DNA from: Burkholderiales bacterium
GTDB taxonomy: Bacteria > Pseudomonadota > Gammaproteobacteria > Burkholderiales > Burkholderiaceae
DNA length: 16,005 bases
Reading direction: 5' to 3'
NCBI GenBank assembly: GCA_903643055.1
Contig: CAHJWV010000434.1
Span: 1-16,005, forward strand
Below, one piece after another: positions 1 to 6,886 of this stretch (the first letter of the stretch is position 1; each line of letters opens with the position of its first letter). The position numbers and the translations under genes were made by a program. The notes under the pieces were generated by a model that worked only from the letters and a program-made list of their open reading frames with translations, searched no databases and was not told where the DNA came from.

Positions 1-131
<131 letters not shown>

Positions 132-206
132 ATCGAGGCTTGACCTGCTGCGGGCTTGAAACCTAAGGTCCGCCGTCTCAACGCTGGATCGATGGCCGGA
201 CCCCGG

Positions 207-875
207 TCAATGCCGGAACATGTCCGAATCGTGCGGTGGCGTCTGCGCGTTGCGCTGGCGAACCAGCGGGATCGTCTTTTCTTCAGCCGAGCGGATCAGC
301 TCATACAGGCGCAGCCCATCGATCAGGCTGATGCCACGCCCTTCCGCGAAACGCGTGGCCTCCGGCGTGAACATCCCCGAGGTCACGACAAAGCCGCCAG
401 CAGCACCTTGGTTCGCGATTTCAATATGGAGCTCGCGCACCGCCGGCACGTCGAGCTTGAACGCGCGCCAGTGCTGGCACTGCACCAGAAACACTTCGCG
501 CCCGCGGCTGATGGTCAGCAACTCCGCGTTCGGCGCGCCCGCCACCGCCCGCTCGCTGACGGCATACCCGCGGCGGCGAAAGCCCTCCCGAACCAGCAAG
601 TCGAACTCCGGCCAGCCCATGCCGTCGATGATGCCGGCGCCGGACAACTCAGTCACCTGCTGCTGCCGGCGGCTGCGGCGATGGCGTTGCCACGCTGACC
701 ACGCCGCGGCCACTACCCACACCAACGGCACCCCGTACTGCGCCCTCCCTTGCGGCCACACCATCCGCAGCGCGACGAAGCTCAATGCCGCGAGCAGCAG
801 ACTCGCCCACCACGGCCAACGCGCCGCCGCTGCCCTGAGGCTCGTGCTTGCGCCCAGATCTCGCTTTCCTGTCAT
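207..875 (-). CDS. Membrane-anchored Mrr-like restriction endonuclease-fold protein, non-canonical active site
   Basis: This is a 222-residue protein. Two hydrophobic segments (about residues 21-40 and 48-63) are followed by a basic stretch (RHRRSRR) and then a soluble domain from about 85. That domain resembles the Mrr-cat type IV restriction endonuclease fold: a helix with WPEFDLLVREGFRRRGY, a core strand FLVQCQHW (129-136), then AAGGFVVTSGMFT and LIDGLRLYELI. Canonical members have an Asp in the strand before the core and a QxK core motif. Here the corresponding positions look like Glu118 and Q132-x-Q134, so the catalytic Lys appears to be Gln. It may be inactive, or a DNA-binding or sensing version; the family assignment itself is solid. 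The start at 875 is preceded by TTGGAG about 8 bases upstream. The upstream same-strand PEP-CTERM reading frame overlaps its first 227 bases. Confidence 0.85.
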   Translation of the reverse strand: MTGKRDLGASTSLRAAAARWPWWASLLLAALSFVALRMVWPQGRAQYGVPLVWVVAAAWSAWQRHRRSRRQQQVTELSGAGIIDGMGWPEFDLLVREGFRRRGYAVSERAVAGAPNAELLTISRGREVFLVQCQHWRAFKLDVPAVRELHIEIANQGAAGGFVVTSGMFTPEATRFAEGRGISLIDGLRLYELIRSAEEKTIPLVRQRNAQTPPHDSDMFRH

Positions 876-1146
876 TCATTGCTCCAAGCGGTACCCGAAG
901 GCACCACCACCTTTGATCAACGACGCCGCCATGCCGCGTTGATGCACAGTCAGCATGGACTGAGGGCAAGGCAGATGGTGGGCGCACACAGTTCGTCATT
1001 AAGCCGCGTGAGCGTTCCCTTTGGGATTCGGCGTTTGTGCCAAATCCCGCCGTTTCGCTGCCTGCCTGCAAGCTTCTGTGCAATTTCCGCGCGAGGCGTG
1101 ATGCTTCGCACAGTCCACCCGTCGTTTCAACGCTGCGCTCGTCAGC
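649..1146 (-). other. Probable non-functional read-through extension of the PEP-CTERM gene
   Basis: After the Arg cluster that should end the PEP-CTERM protein, the frame continues with sequence that resembles no domain. Third-position G/C in the first 60 or so extension codons is only around 60% by hand count, against clearly higher values in the body of the gene. The last 227 bases overlap the start of the Mrr-like gene in another frame. A TGA lies in a neighbouring frame only a few codons past the Arg cluster (around 1133-1140), so one indel or a stop-codon substitution would explain the extension. I treat 876-1146 as effectively intergenic. Confidence 0.6.
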
Positions 1147-1866
1147 ACTGCGCCGTGCCACACGGCGCCGCAAACGCCCACCCATCAGCAGTGCCCCGAG
1201 CACGCCCATGGCGCCGATGGCAGGCTCAGGCGCCGGCGGAGTCGCGTCGAATGACACAGACGACACATCGATCGATATCCACATATTGGCCGCAGCGCTC
1301 GCAAAGCTCGTCTCAAAGCCCGGAGGCCGGACCGGATCGACGTGCAGGCTGCCGGCATCGAGCCCGTCGAACAGACCGCTGGGGCCGCCCAGCAGCGTGA
1401 ACGAAGCGCCCTGATATTTCGGTGTGTAGTCGGTCAGGAAGGTCGCGCTGGGCGCACCCCAGGCCCAGCGGTCGAGCAAAAGCACGCTGGGCATCGTGCT
1501 CGGGTCATTGCCATCGACATGAAAGTCGAAATGCTCGCCCGCGACGATGTACGAAATCGACATCCAGCCGCCTTCGTTCAGAAAGTACGCCGAGTCGGCC
1601 GCGGCGCCCGGCTGCAACTGCGGTGACGGCAGATGGATCTCGAAGTGGCCCTGCACCGCCGCGCCGTCGTAAAACGATTCCGGATGCGGCGGTGTGAGCG
1701 GCAGCGGCTCGGCCTGGGCCGTGCCCAGAAACTCGCCACTCAGATCGAAGGCCACGGCCTGCGACGCCAACGTCAACAGCGCCGCCAACACGCCGAAGGC
1801 CTTCGTGCGAAAAAGGTTCGATGACGCACGAATCCGAACATCAAGGCGGAAAATTTCAGTCTTCAT
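649..1866 (-). CDS. PEP-CTERM sorting domain protein with abnormal C-terminal read-through
   Basis: The start at 1866 was chosen because GGAGGG lies just upstream (1872-1878 region) and a signal peptide follows: basic N-region, hydrophobic core VLAALLTLASQAVA (26-39), probable cleavage after AVA. The mature part has no recognised enzyme domain and is rich in Asp, Gly, Ser and aromatic residues. At residues 211-239 is a PEP-CTERM tripartite signal: PAPEP, the hydrophobic segment IGAMGVLGALLMGG, and an Arg cluster RLRRRVARR. Such proteins are exported by Sec and processed by exosortase (EpsH/XrtA family), often with exopolysaccharide or biofilm matrix. Normally the protein ends just after the Arg cluster, here near base 1146. 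Instead the frame stays open 165 more codons to 649. The functional product is most likely about 240 residues. No exosortase gene is in the window. Confidence 0.8.
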   Translation of the reverse strand: MKTEIFRLDVRIRASSNLFRTKAFGVLAALLTLASQAVAFDLSGEFLGTAQAEPLPLTPPHPESFYDGAAVQGHFEIHLPSPQLQPGAAADSAYFLNEGGWMSISYIVAGEHFDFHVDGNDPSTMPSVLLLDRWAWGAPSATFLTDYTPKYQGASFTLLGGPSGLFDGLDAGSLHVDPVRPPGFETSFASAAANMWISIDVSSVSFDATPPAPEPAIGAMGVLGALLMGGRLRRRVARRSADERSVETTGGLCEASRLARKLHRSLQAGSETAGFGTNAESQRERSRGLMTNCVRPPSALPSVHADCASTRHGGVVDQRWWCLRVPLGAMNDRKARSGRKHEPQGSGGALAVVGESAARGIELRRAADGVAAREGAVRGAVGVGSGRGVVSVATPSPQPPAAAGD

Positions 1867-2000
1867 GGAAGCCCTCCAAACGACTGCCCGTGAGTGCCAG
1901 CCATCGAGAAAGCCTAGGTGACATGGCACTATTGCGCAAGATGACGGAAGCCACACGCCGCTGACACATCCGCGCCACCGTAGCTCGTTAGCACGTCGCG

Positions 2001-2675
2001 ATGCCTGCCGACCTCGCCTCCGTTCACCCACTCTGGTTCCTCATCACCCGCCTCGGCGAAGCCCAGGCACTGCTGCCTTTGGGCCTGGCTTGCGCGTGGT
2101 GGCTGCGCCGCCACGCAGCGCTGCAAACGCTGGCGATGCCATGGTTGGGCGCGCTGGCAATCGGCGCCGGCATGACACTCATCACCAAGCTCGCCTTCAT
2201 CGGCTGGGGCCTCGGCCACGCTGGGCTTGATTTCACCGGCATCTCCGGTCACACGATGCTCGCCTCGGCGATCTATCCACTGATGCTGCGCTTGCTGGCC
2301 GCGCCGCACTCGCTGCCAACGCAACGCGCGGCCTGGCTCGTCGGCCACGGACTCGCGTGGCTGGTCGCCTGCTCGCGCGTCAAAGTGCAGGCGCATTCAT
2401 GGTCCGAAGTGCTGGCAGGCATGGCGGTCGGTACCGCGGTGGGACTGATGGCATTGCAGCCGCAGCGCAAGCGAAGCGCCGCCTTGCCGGTGGCGGTGCC
2501 TGCGTTGTTCGCCGCATGGCTGCTCGCGACCGCTCCCGCCCAAGCCGGCACGCCGGCCGTCAACACCCATCGCCTTGTGACACAGATTGCGCTCGGCCTG
2601 TCAGGCCGCAGCGAGCCTTACACCCGCCGCGATCTGCACCGCTGGCCTCACGGCGCCGAGACAGGCGCGCGCTGA
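2001..2675 (+). CDS. PAP2-family membrane phosphatase with divergent motifs
   Basis: This is a 224-residue multi-pass membrane protein of the PAP2 acid phosphatase/haloperoxidase superfamily, which removes phosphate from lipid substrates such as phosphatidic acid or undecaprenyl pyrophosphate at the periplasmic face. The C2 motif is seen as SGHT (82-85, catalytic His84, normally PSGH). The C3 motif is SR-x5-H (Ser125, Arg126, His132) followed by Glu136 where Asp is usual. The C1 motif (K-x6-RP) is poorly preserved: Lys63 is present but no following Arg-Pro. Hydrophobic segments run at about 22-36, 47-70, 86-100, 110-124, 137-151 and 160-178. The hydrophilic tail 185-224 includes SGRSEPYTRRDLHR. 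The ATG at 2001 lacks a clear Shine-Dalgarno sequence. It diverges from the PEP-CTERM gene and converges with tag. Substrate unknown. Confidence 0.75.
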   Translation: MPADLASVHPLWFLITRLGEAQALLPLGLACAWWLRRHAALQTLAMPWLGALAIGAGMTLITKLAFIGWGLGHAGLDFTGISGHTMLASAIYPLMLRLLAAPHSLPTQRAAWLVGHGLAWLVACSRVKVQAHSWSEVLAGMAVGTAVGLMALQPQRKRSAALPVAVPALFAAWLLATAPAQAGTPAVNTHRLVTQIALGLSGRSEPYTRRDLHRWPHGAETGAR

Positions 2676-2722
2676 ACAACGCGGCGCCACGCAGATCGCC
2701 ATCGACCTCGCTCTCACCAAGA

Positions 2723-3382
2723 TCATTCCGCCGCCGTCCGCTCGCCCCACTGCGGCACCTTCAGCTCAGCCCTGGCCTGCAACGCCGGCTTGCGAGCGCT
2801 GCAGCCTTCGAGGTGATCATTGACCAGCCCCATCGCCTGCATGAAGGCATAGACGGTGGTCGGGCCAACGAAACTCCAGCCGCGCTTTTTCAGGTCTTTT
2901 GACATCGCGATCGATTCGGCCGAGGTCGTGAACGATCGCGCGGCATCAAGCGTCAGGTGCTTTGGCCGGGATGACGGCGCGGGCTCATAACGCCAGGCAT
3001 ACGCGGCCAGTGAGCCGACCTCGGCGCGCAGCTCCAGCACGCGCTTGGCGTTGTTGATCGTCGATTCGATCTTGCCGCGATGGCGAACGATCCCGGCATC
3101 GCCCAGCAAGCGATCAATGTCGTGTTGCTTGAAGCGAGACAGCGGTTCGGCTTCGAACGACGCAAAGCCGTTTCGAAACGCCTCGCGCTTGTTGAGGATG
3201 GTCAGCCAGCTCAGCCCCGCCTGAAAGCCTTCGAGGCAGATCTTCTCGAACAGCCGCCGCTCATCGGTGACCGGAAAGCCCCACTCCGTATCGTGATAGC
3301 GCTGATATACCGGCGTCGCCTGGCACCAGGCGCAGCGGTGCGCGCCATCGTCCCCTTCGAACAAACCTGCTGCCAGCGTCAT
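2723..3382 (-). CDS. tag: DNA-3-methyladenine glycosylase I
   Basis: This 219-residue protein closely matches Tag, a cytosolic base-excision repair enzyme that removes 3-methyladenine from alkylated DNA. Seen in order: the N-terminal zinc ligands Cys17 (RCAWC) and His30 (YHDTEWG); ICLEGFQAGLSW with Glu51, equivalent to E. coli Tag Glu38; DAGIVRHRGKI with the helix-hairpin region; KKRGWSFVGPTTVYAFMQA; and LVNDHLEGC, which supplies the last two zinc ligands (His and Cys). All key residues are present, so it should be active. The start at 3382 was preferred over a start 31 codons upstream because GAGAAGG lies 4-10 bases before it and homology begins there. The SET-domain gene lies 59 bp upstream on the same strand, so the two are probably cotranscribed. 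Confidence 0.95.
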   Translation of the reverse strand: MTLAAGLFEGDDGAHRCAWCQATPVYQRYHDTEWGFPVTDERRLFEKICLEGFQAGLSWLTILNKREAFRNGFASFEAEPLSRFKQHDIDRLLGDAGIVRHRGKIESTINNAKRVLELRAEVGSLAAYAWRYEPAPSSRPKHLTLDAARSFTTSAESIAMSKDLKKRGWSFVGPTTVYAFMQAMGLVNDHLEGCSARKPALQARAELKVPQWGERTAAE

Positions 3383-3441
3383 GCGACCTTCTCGTGATGT
3401 TGATGATGGGCGGACCAGCGCACGACTGAATCCAAGGGCCG

Positions 3442-3948
3442 CTACAAACTGCCGCGACAGCCGGCCACGCCGCATCGGCAGGCCAAGCGGCCGCCATGGT
3501 GGGTTTCACCGTAGTTCACGGTGATCTCGTCGCCAGCCGACAGATCGCGCATCGCATAGAACTCGACCCGCCCCTGCTGCACACGCAGCACCGCATTGGG
3601 CCGGCACGAGTGGTTCACGTAGCGAAGCGGCTCGCTCGCTTGCGTGGCATCGATCGCGCGTTTGTCCGACACCGCAATGATCATGATGCGAGCCTGCCCC
3701 AGAGCCCGTTGCCGCGCCTGCTTCAGGCTGATCGCTTCACCTCGGATCTCGCCGATCTTGCGCCGCGCCGCGATGGCCTCGGCGGCAAATGCGCCTTGGC
3801 CATCGATCGCACTGTCTCGCACATCGACGGCAAACCTCAGCGCCGGTTGCGGCACGCCCGCCGCGCGCGTCGTCGGCTCGCGATGGACTGTGTCACCGAC
3901 TGCTTGGCGGTCGGGTTCTGGCGGGGTAAGAACGTGAAGCCGGGGCAT
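3442..3948 (-). CDS. SET-domain protein-lysine N-methyltransferase
   Basis: This 168-residue compact SET domain carries a C-terminal post-SET zinc site. Visible motifs: the N-terminal SET strand DSAIDGQGAFAAEAI (45-59), RYVNHSCRPNA (109-119, SAM binding and pseudoknot), GDEITVNYG (139-147, with the catalytic Tyr of the NYG motif), and CRCGVAGC (157-164). Cys115 of NHSC plus Cys157, Cys159 and Cys164 can complete the zinc site. The family transfers methyl groups from SAM to protein lysines. Characterised bacterial members include the secreted effectors NUE (Chlamydia) and RomA (Legionella), but this protein has no signal peptide or secretion clue and may modify an endogenous basic protein. Residues 1-35 look unstructured, the start at 3948 has no strong ribosome site, and a slightly later start is possible. 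It lies upstream of tag. Confidence 0.85.
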   Translation of the reverse strand: MPRLHVLTPPEPDRQAVGDTVHREPTTRAAGVPQPALRFAVDVRDSAIDGQGAFAAEAIAARRKIGEIRGEAISLKQARQRALGQARIMIIAVSDKRAIDATQASEPLRYVNHSCRPNAVLRVQQGRVEFYAMRDLSAGDEITVNYGETHHGGRLACRCGVAGCRGSL

Positions 3949-4085
3949 GCCGCATTGTCGCGCGGCCGCCGATTCGCGAAGCCCCGCAAGCCTTTTGAAA
4001 AATGGACCGTCAACGCCTTGCTTTTTTGGCCATCGGCCTGATAGCAGGCGCGTAGCCTTGCTTCAAACACCACGGGAAGCCGATC

Positions 4086-4382
4086 ATGAATCGTTCCGCC
4101 AAGATCTCACCGCGCGACGCCATTGAATGGGAAGAGCTGCCTTCTTCGCTCGTTCCTGCCGCGCCGCGCTTGGCGCCGATGAACCTGAACCCGGCGCCCG
4201 CTGCAGCCAACACCGGCACCCGTTGCGCCGAAGCAGAGGCCGACCCGGCCGCCGCCTGGGGCATCACGATGCCCGCCGGCCTCGACATGCCAGTCCAGCC
4301 CTCGCCTTTTCGCGAACCGCTGCGCGGCATGGTGATGCGCGAAGTCACCGAGCCCGAGGTGTTCCGCTTCTTCTTCAAGTAA
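4086..4382 (+). CDS. Small proline-rich hypothetical protein
   Basis: This 98-residue protein is not recognised. It begins right after GGGAAG spaced 6-7 bases from the ATG, a good ribosome binding site. The frame has the codon bias of its neighbours and ends in TAA. The middle (20-75) is rich in Pro and Ala and probably disordered. The C-terminal 25 residues (REPLRGMVMREVTEPEVFRFFFK) are amphipathic and end in an unusual aromatic run FRFFF. No signal peptide or membrane segment is seen; there is one Cys at 47. It diverges from the SET gene across 137 bp and stands alone, converging with the hydratase gene after 51 bp. The acidic EWEE near residues 14-17 and the aromatic tail could be a protein-docking region, but that is speculation. 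Confidence 0.6.
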   Translation: MNRSAKISPRDAIEWEELPSSLVPAAPRLAPMNLNPAPAAANTGTRCAEAEADPAAAWGITMPAGLDMPVQPSPFREPLRGMVMREVTEPEVFRFFFK

Positions 4383-4433
4383 TGCCGCTGGTGCAGCGAC
4401 GCCGGGCCGCAGGCTTCAGCGCAGTCGCATCGA

Positions 4434-5204
4434 TCACAACTGCACTCGCGCCTCGCCGACACCTTCAAAGCGCACCGTGACTGTGTCACCTGCTGCCGCT
4501 TCCAGTGCGCCACACCAGGTTCCCGTCGTCACCACACTGCCTGCAGCCACGGTGGCGCCATCGCGCGTGGCGTGCTGCAGCCAGTCCACGAGCACCCAGG
4601 CCGGGTCGCCACATGAATGGCTGCCGCGGAACTCGAGAGCCGGTTTGACGCCGATCGTCACGCTGCCCGTTTGCGCCGACCAATCCTTCGCGGCAAATGA
4701 CCCCCATTCGCCCAGCACCAACGCGCCATGCGATTGCAGATCGGCCAGGCGCAGCCAGGCCGGCGCATCGAAGCCTTGATCCCAACGTGAATCGACGATC
4801 TCGATCGCCACCGCCATCGCATCGATCAACGCCGGCGCGCTGTCATGGTTCAGTTGCGCGGCGATCTCGGGCGTCACGTCACTCCCCAAGCGCAGAGCGA
4901 TTTCGGCCTCGATGAAGCGCAGACGAAACGGCCAGGCACTGGCGTTGGCGGGGCTCGCCCAGACGCCCTGTGGCGGCAGCGGTGCATGCGTCAGCACTGC
5001 AGTGCGCGATGCCCCGCCCGACTTCCAGTGGCGCGCCGGCGCATCACCGAACCAGCCGAGTTCATGGGCGGTCAGGCCTTGCACCAGATAAGCATCGTCC
5101 GCGCCGTGCAATGCAGCAGCCAAAGGCGCCGCAGCACTCAAGCCAGTTTGCTGGCGGGCCTTCAACAAGGCTTCGGCCACAGCATCGAGATTCGTGATCG
5201 TCAT
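4434..5204 (-). CDS. 2-keto-4-pentenoate hydratase-like enzyme (fumarylacetoacetate hydrolase fold)
   Basis: This 256-residue protein is of MhpD family length. The family hydrates 2-hydroxypenta-2,4-dienoate or related 2-keto acids in aromatic meta-cleavage pathways; 4-oxalocrotonate decarboxylases are close relatives, so the exact reaction is open. Visible motifs: FIEAEIALRLG (98-107) with metal-ligand-type Glu99 and Glu101; VAIEIVDSRW (132-141) with the third acidic ligand Glu135; DLQSHGALVLG; and GSVVTTGTWCG (222-232) with the substrate-side Gly-rich loop. Lys61 in HWKSGGASR sits where the family has its conserved Lys. The start at 5204 has TGAGGT upstream. The GDYXXLXY gene ends 8 bp upstream on the same strand, so it is likely the last gene of that operon. 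No other aromatic-degradation genes are nearby. Confidence 0.85.
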   Translation of the reverse strand: MTITNLDAVAEALLKARQQTGLSAAAPLAAALHGADDAYLVQGLTAHELGWFGDAPARHWKSGGASRTAVLTHAPLPPQGVWASPANASAWPFRLRFIEAEIALRLGSDVTPEIAAQLNHDSAPALIDAMAVAIEIVDSRWDQGFDAPAWLRLADLQSHGALVLGEWGSFAAKDWSAQTGSVTIGVKPALEFRGSHSCGDPAWVLVDWLQHATRDGATVAAGSVVTTGTWCGALEAAAGDTVTVRFEGVGEARVQL

Positions 5205-5212
5205 TGCATACC

Positions 5213-6886
5213 TCAGGGTGGAATGGATTTCAGTTGATTGTCCGCAAGCCCCACCAGCAAGGCACGGCCATCGCCGGTGACACGGAACTCACCGTACCGC
5301 GCTTGCGCGAAACGCTGGGCTTGGCCCTCTTCAAAGAACCAGGCATCGGTGACCAGCGACCATTGGCCATGCTTCTGTGTCAGCTCGATGCGGAATTCGC
5401 CGGCAGCGAGCGGCTCACCGCGGTCCCGGCGAAGCAGGCTGGCCACACCGCGCTCATCTTTGCGCGCCACCACCTGCGGCCGACCTGCAGGCGTGCCCGT
5501 GGCCCTTTCCTTGTCAAGCGCCGGCACTTGAAAGTTCAGCCGCATGTAATCGCCTTGCGTCAGCGAACGCGGGTCCACCGGCGCCAGCGGCACGAAGATC
5601 TTTTGGCCATGGGCGATCACATCTTCCTTTTGCCAGATCGCGGCCGCGGCCAGCGCCAACGCGAGAACGGTGCTGAACAGAATGGCCAGCGTGGGGGCGT
5701 TTCCCTTCGCTGATGCCAGCGCGTGCCGCGATCCACCAGGTGCAGGCTGCACGTCCACGTTCGTGACACGATGCAGGCCCCAGGCCACGGTGCCCAGCAG
5801 CGCGCCGGCGGCGGTCAGGAGCAAGGCCTTGGTCGTCAGCGGCCAAGCCAGCTGATAGTAGAAGCTGCCGATGATCCACACCGACGTCACCACAGCCATG
5901 GCGGCCAGCAGCGGGCGCCGTGTCTTCAGGCAGATCACCCATGCCAGCAGCGCAGCACCGAGGCTTGGCAACAGCCAGGCCAGTGCGGTGACCACCACCG
6001 TGGTCACGACCAGCGCCAGGCCTGCCGTGCGCCCCACGGGGCGACGCAGGCCTGACGCACCCGCTACCGCAGCAGCCACAGCCAGCAAGGCACTGAAAAC
6101 CTGCATGCCGCGGCTGAAACCAGCGCCTCGGCCCAGCTCGTTCGCAGCTTCCACTAAGGCCCGCATCAGCCCGTTGCCTGCCAAGCCACCGACCAAAAAG
6201 GTCATGCCGGACCACAGCGCCAATGAGGCAAGCGCCACCAGCAGCCAGCTGCCCGCCACCGATTCAAGCGCCGCCGCCCACCGCGCTCTGGTACCGGACT
6301 GCAGCGCACTGCGCTGAACCCACAAGGCCAACAGCCACACGCCCAGCAACGCATGCCCGGCCATCCAGAACGGCTTGATGAACTGGCGATCGAGCGTTCC
6401 GTTCCAGAACATGCCGGCCGCGAAACTCGCGGCAGCAGCGCCCAAAAGCCCGCGCAACCCAGCACTCGGCGACGCCAAGGCAAGCACCCAACTCAAGGCC
6501 GACATGCAGCCGAAGGCCAGTGCTTTGTTATCGAGATCGCGAGTCACCGCAAAGCACAGCAAGCCGATGGCGGCCATCCATACCGGCAAGGCCAGTTGCT
6601 CAACGAAGATCGACCCTCTCGACAGGCGCAACATCGCCAACCCGCCGGCCAACATCAACACGCCGGCCAGGTAAGGGCCGTTGCCGCGCAGCGCCACGTC
6701 ACCGATCAAGGTCGCGACACCGATCAGCAGCGGCAGCGCCGCCAGCCAGGCCCCAATGCCAATCAACACCAGCACCGGCCAGGGCCGGTCATCGTCTTCG
6801 AGGGCCGGCGCGTCAGCCGGCAGCAAGCCTTGCGCTACCGCCTGCGCCAAGACCCGATCGAACTCGCGGCCCTGCGGGCGGCTCAT
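5213..6886 (-). CDS. DUF4401 / GDYXXLXY-domain integral membrane protein
   Basis: This 557-residue protein fuses two uncharacterised families often found together. The N-terminal part (about 1-370) has roughly ten or more hydrophobic helices and resembles DUF4401. The C-terminal part starts with one more membrane helix (about 395-415, LAILFSTVLALALAAAAIW) followed by a soluble domain that carries the signature GDYMRLNF near residues 445-452, the GDYXXLXY motif. The soluble domain ends with FFEEGQAQRFAQARYGEFRV and a short tail, consistent with an outward-facing domain; topology is inferred. The start at 6886 overlaps the stop of the DUF2157 gene (ATGA) and has an excellent GGAGGTG site. Function is unknown; family co-occurrence with DUF2157 suggests one membrane complex. 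Confidence 0.85.
   Translation of the reverse strand: MSRPQGREFDRVLAQAVAQGLLPADAPALEDDDRPWPVLVLIGIGAWLAALPLLIGVATLIGDVALRGNGPYLAGVLMLAGGLAMLRLSRGSIFVEQLALPVWMAAIGLLCFAVTRDLDNKALAFGCMSALSWVLALASPSAGLRGLLGAAAASFAAGMFWNGTLDRQFIKPFWMAGHALLGVWLLALWVQRSALQSGTRARWAAALESVAGSWLLVALASLALWSGMTFLVGGLAGNGLMRALVEAANELGRGAGFSRGMQVFSALLAVAAAVAGASGLRRPVGRTAGLALVVTTVVVTALAWLLPSLGAALLAWVICLKTRRPLLAAMAVVTSVWIIGSFYYQLAWPLTTKALLLTAAGALLGTVAWGLHRVTNVDVQPAPGGSRHALASAKGNAPTLAILFSTVLALALAAAAIWQKEDVIAHGQKIFVPLAPVDPRSLTQGDYMRLNFQVPALDKERATGTPAGRPQVVARKDERGVASLLRRDRGEPLAAGEFRIELTQKHGQWSLVTDAWFFEEGQAQRFAQARYGEFRVTGDGRALLVGLADNQLKSIPP

Noticed and set aside
167..202. Inverted repeat GGTCCG...CGGACC between azoR and the Mrr-like gene as a terminator
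   Set aside because: The stem is only 6 bp with a 24-base loop and there is no T-run on either strand.
1880..1905. Sigma-54-like TGGCAC element upstream of the PEP-CTERM gene, relevant because some PEP-CTERM genes are controlled by PrsK/PrsR and RpoN
   Set aside because: The downstream GC is one base too close, and the site would put the transcription start on the ribosome binding site.
1932..1939. TTGCGCAA palindrome between the PEP-CTERM and PAP2 genes
   Set aside because: An 8-bp palindrome is expected by chance and it shows no promoter context.
4010..4513. A 167-codon minus-strand frame opposite the 98-residue protein
   Set aside because: It overlaps the hydratase end and has no domain or ribosome site, while the plus-strand ORF has both a ribosome site and coding composition.
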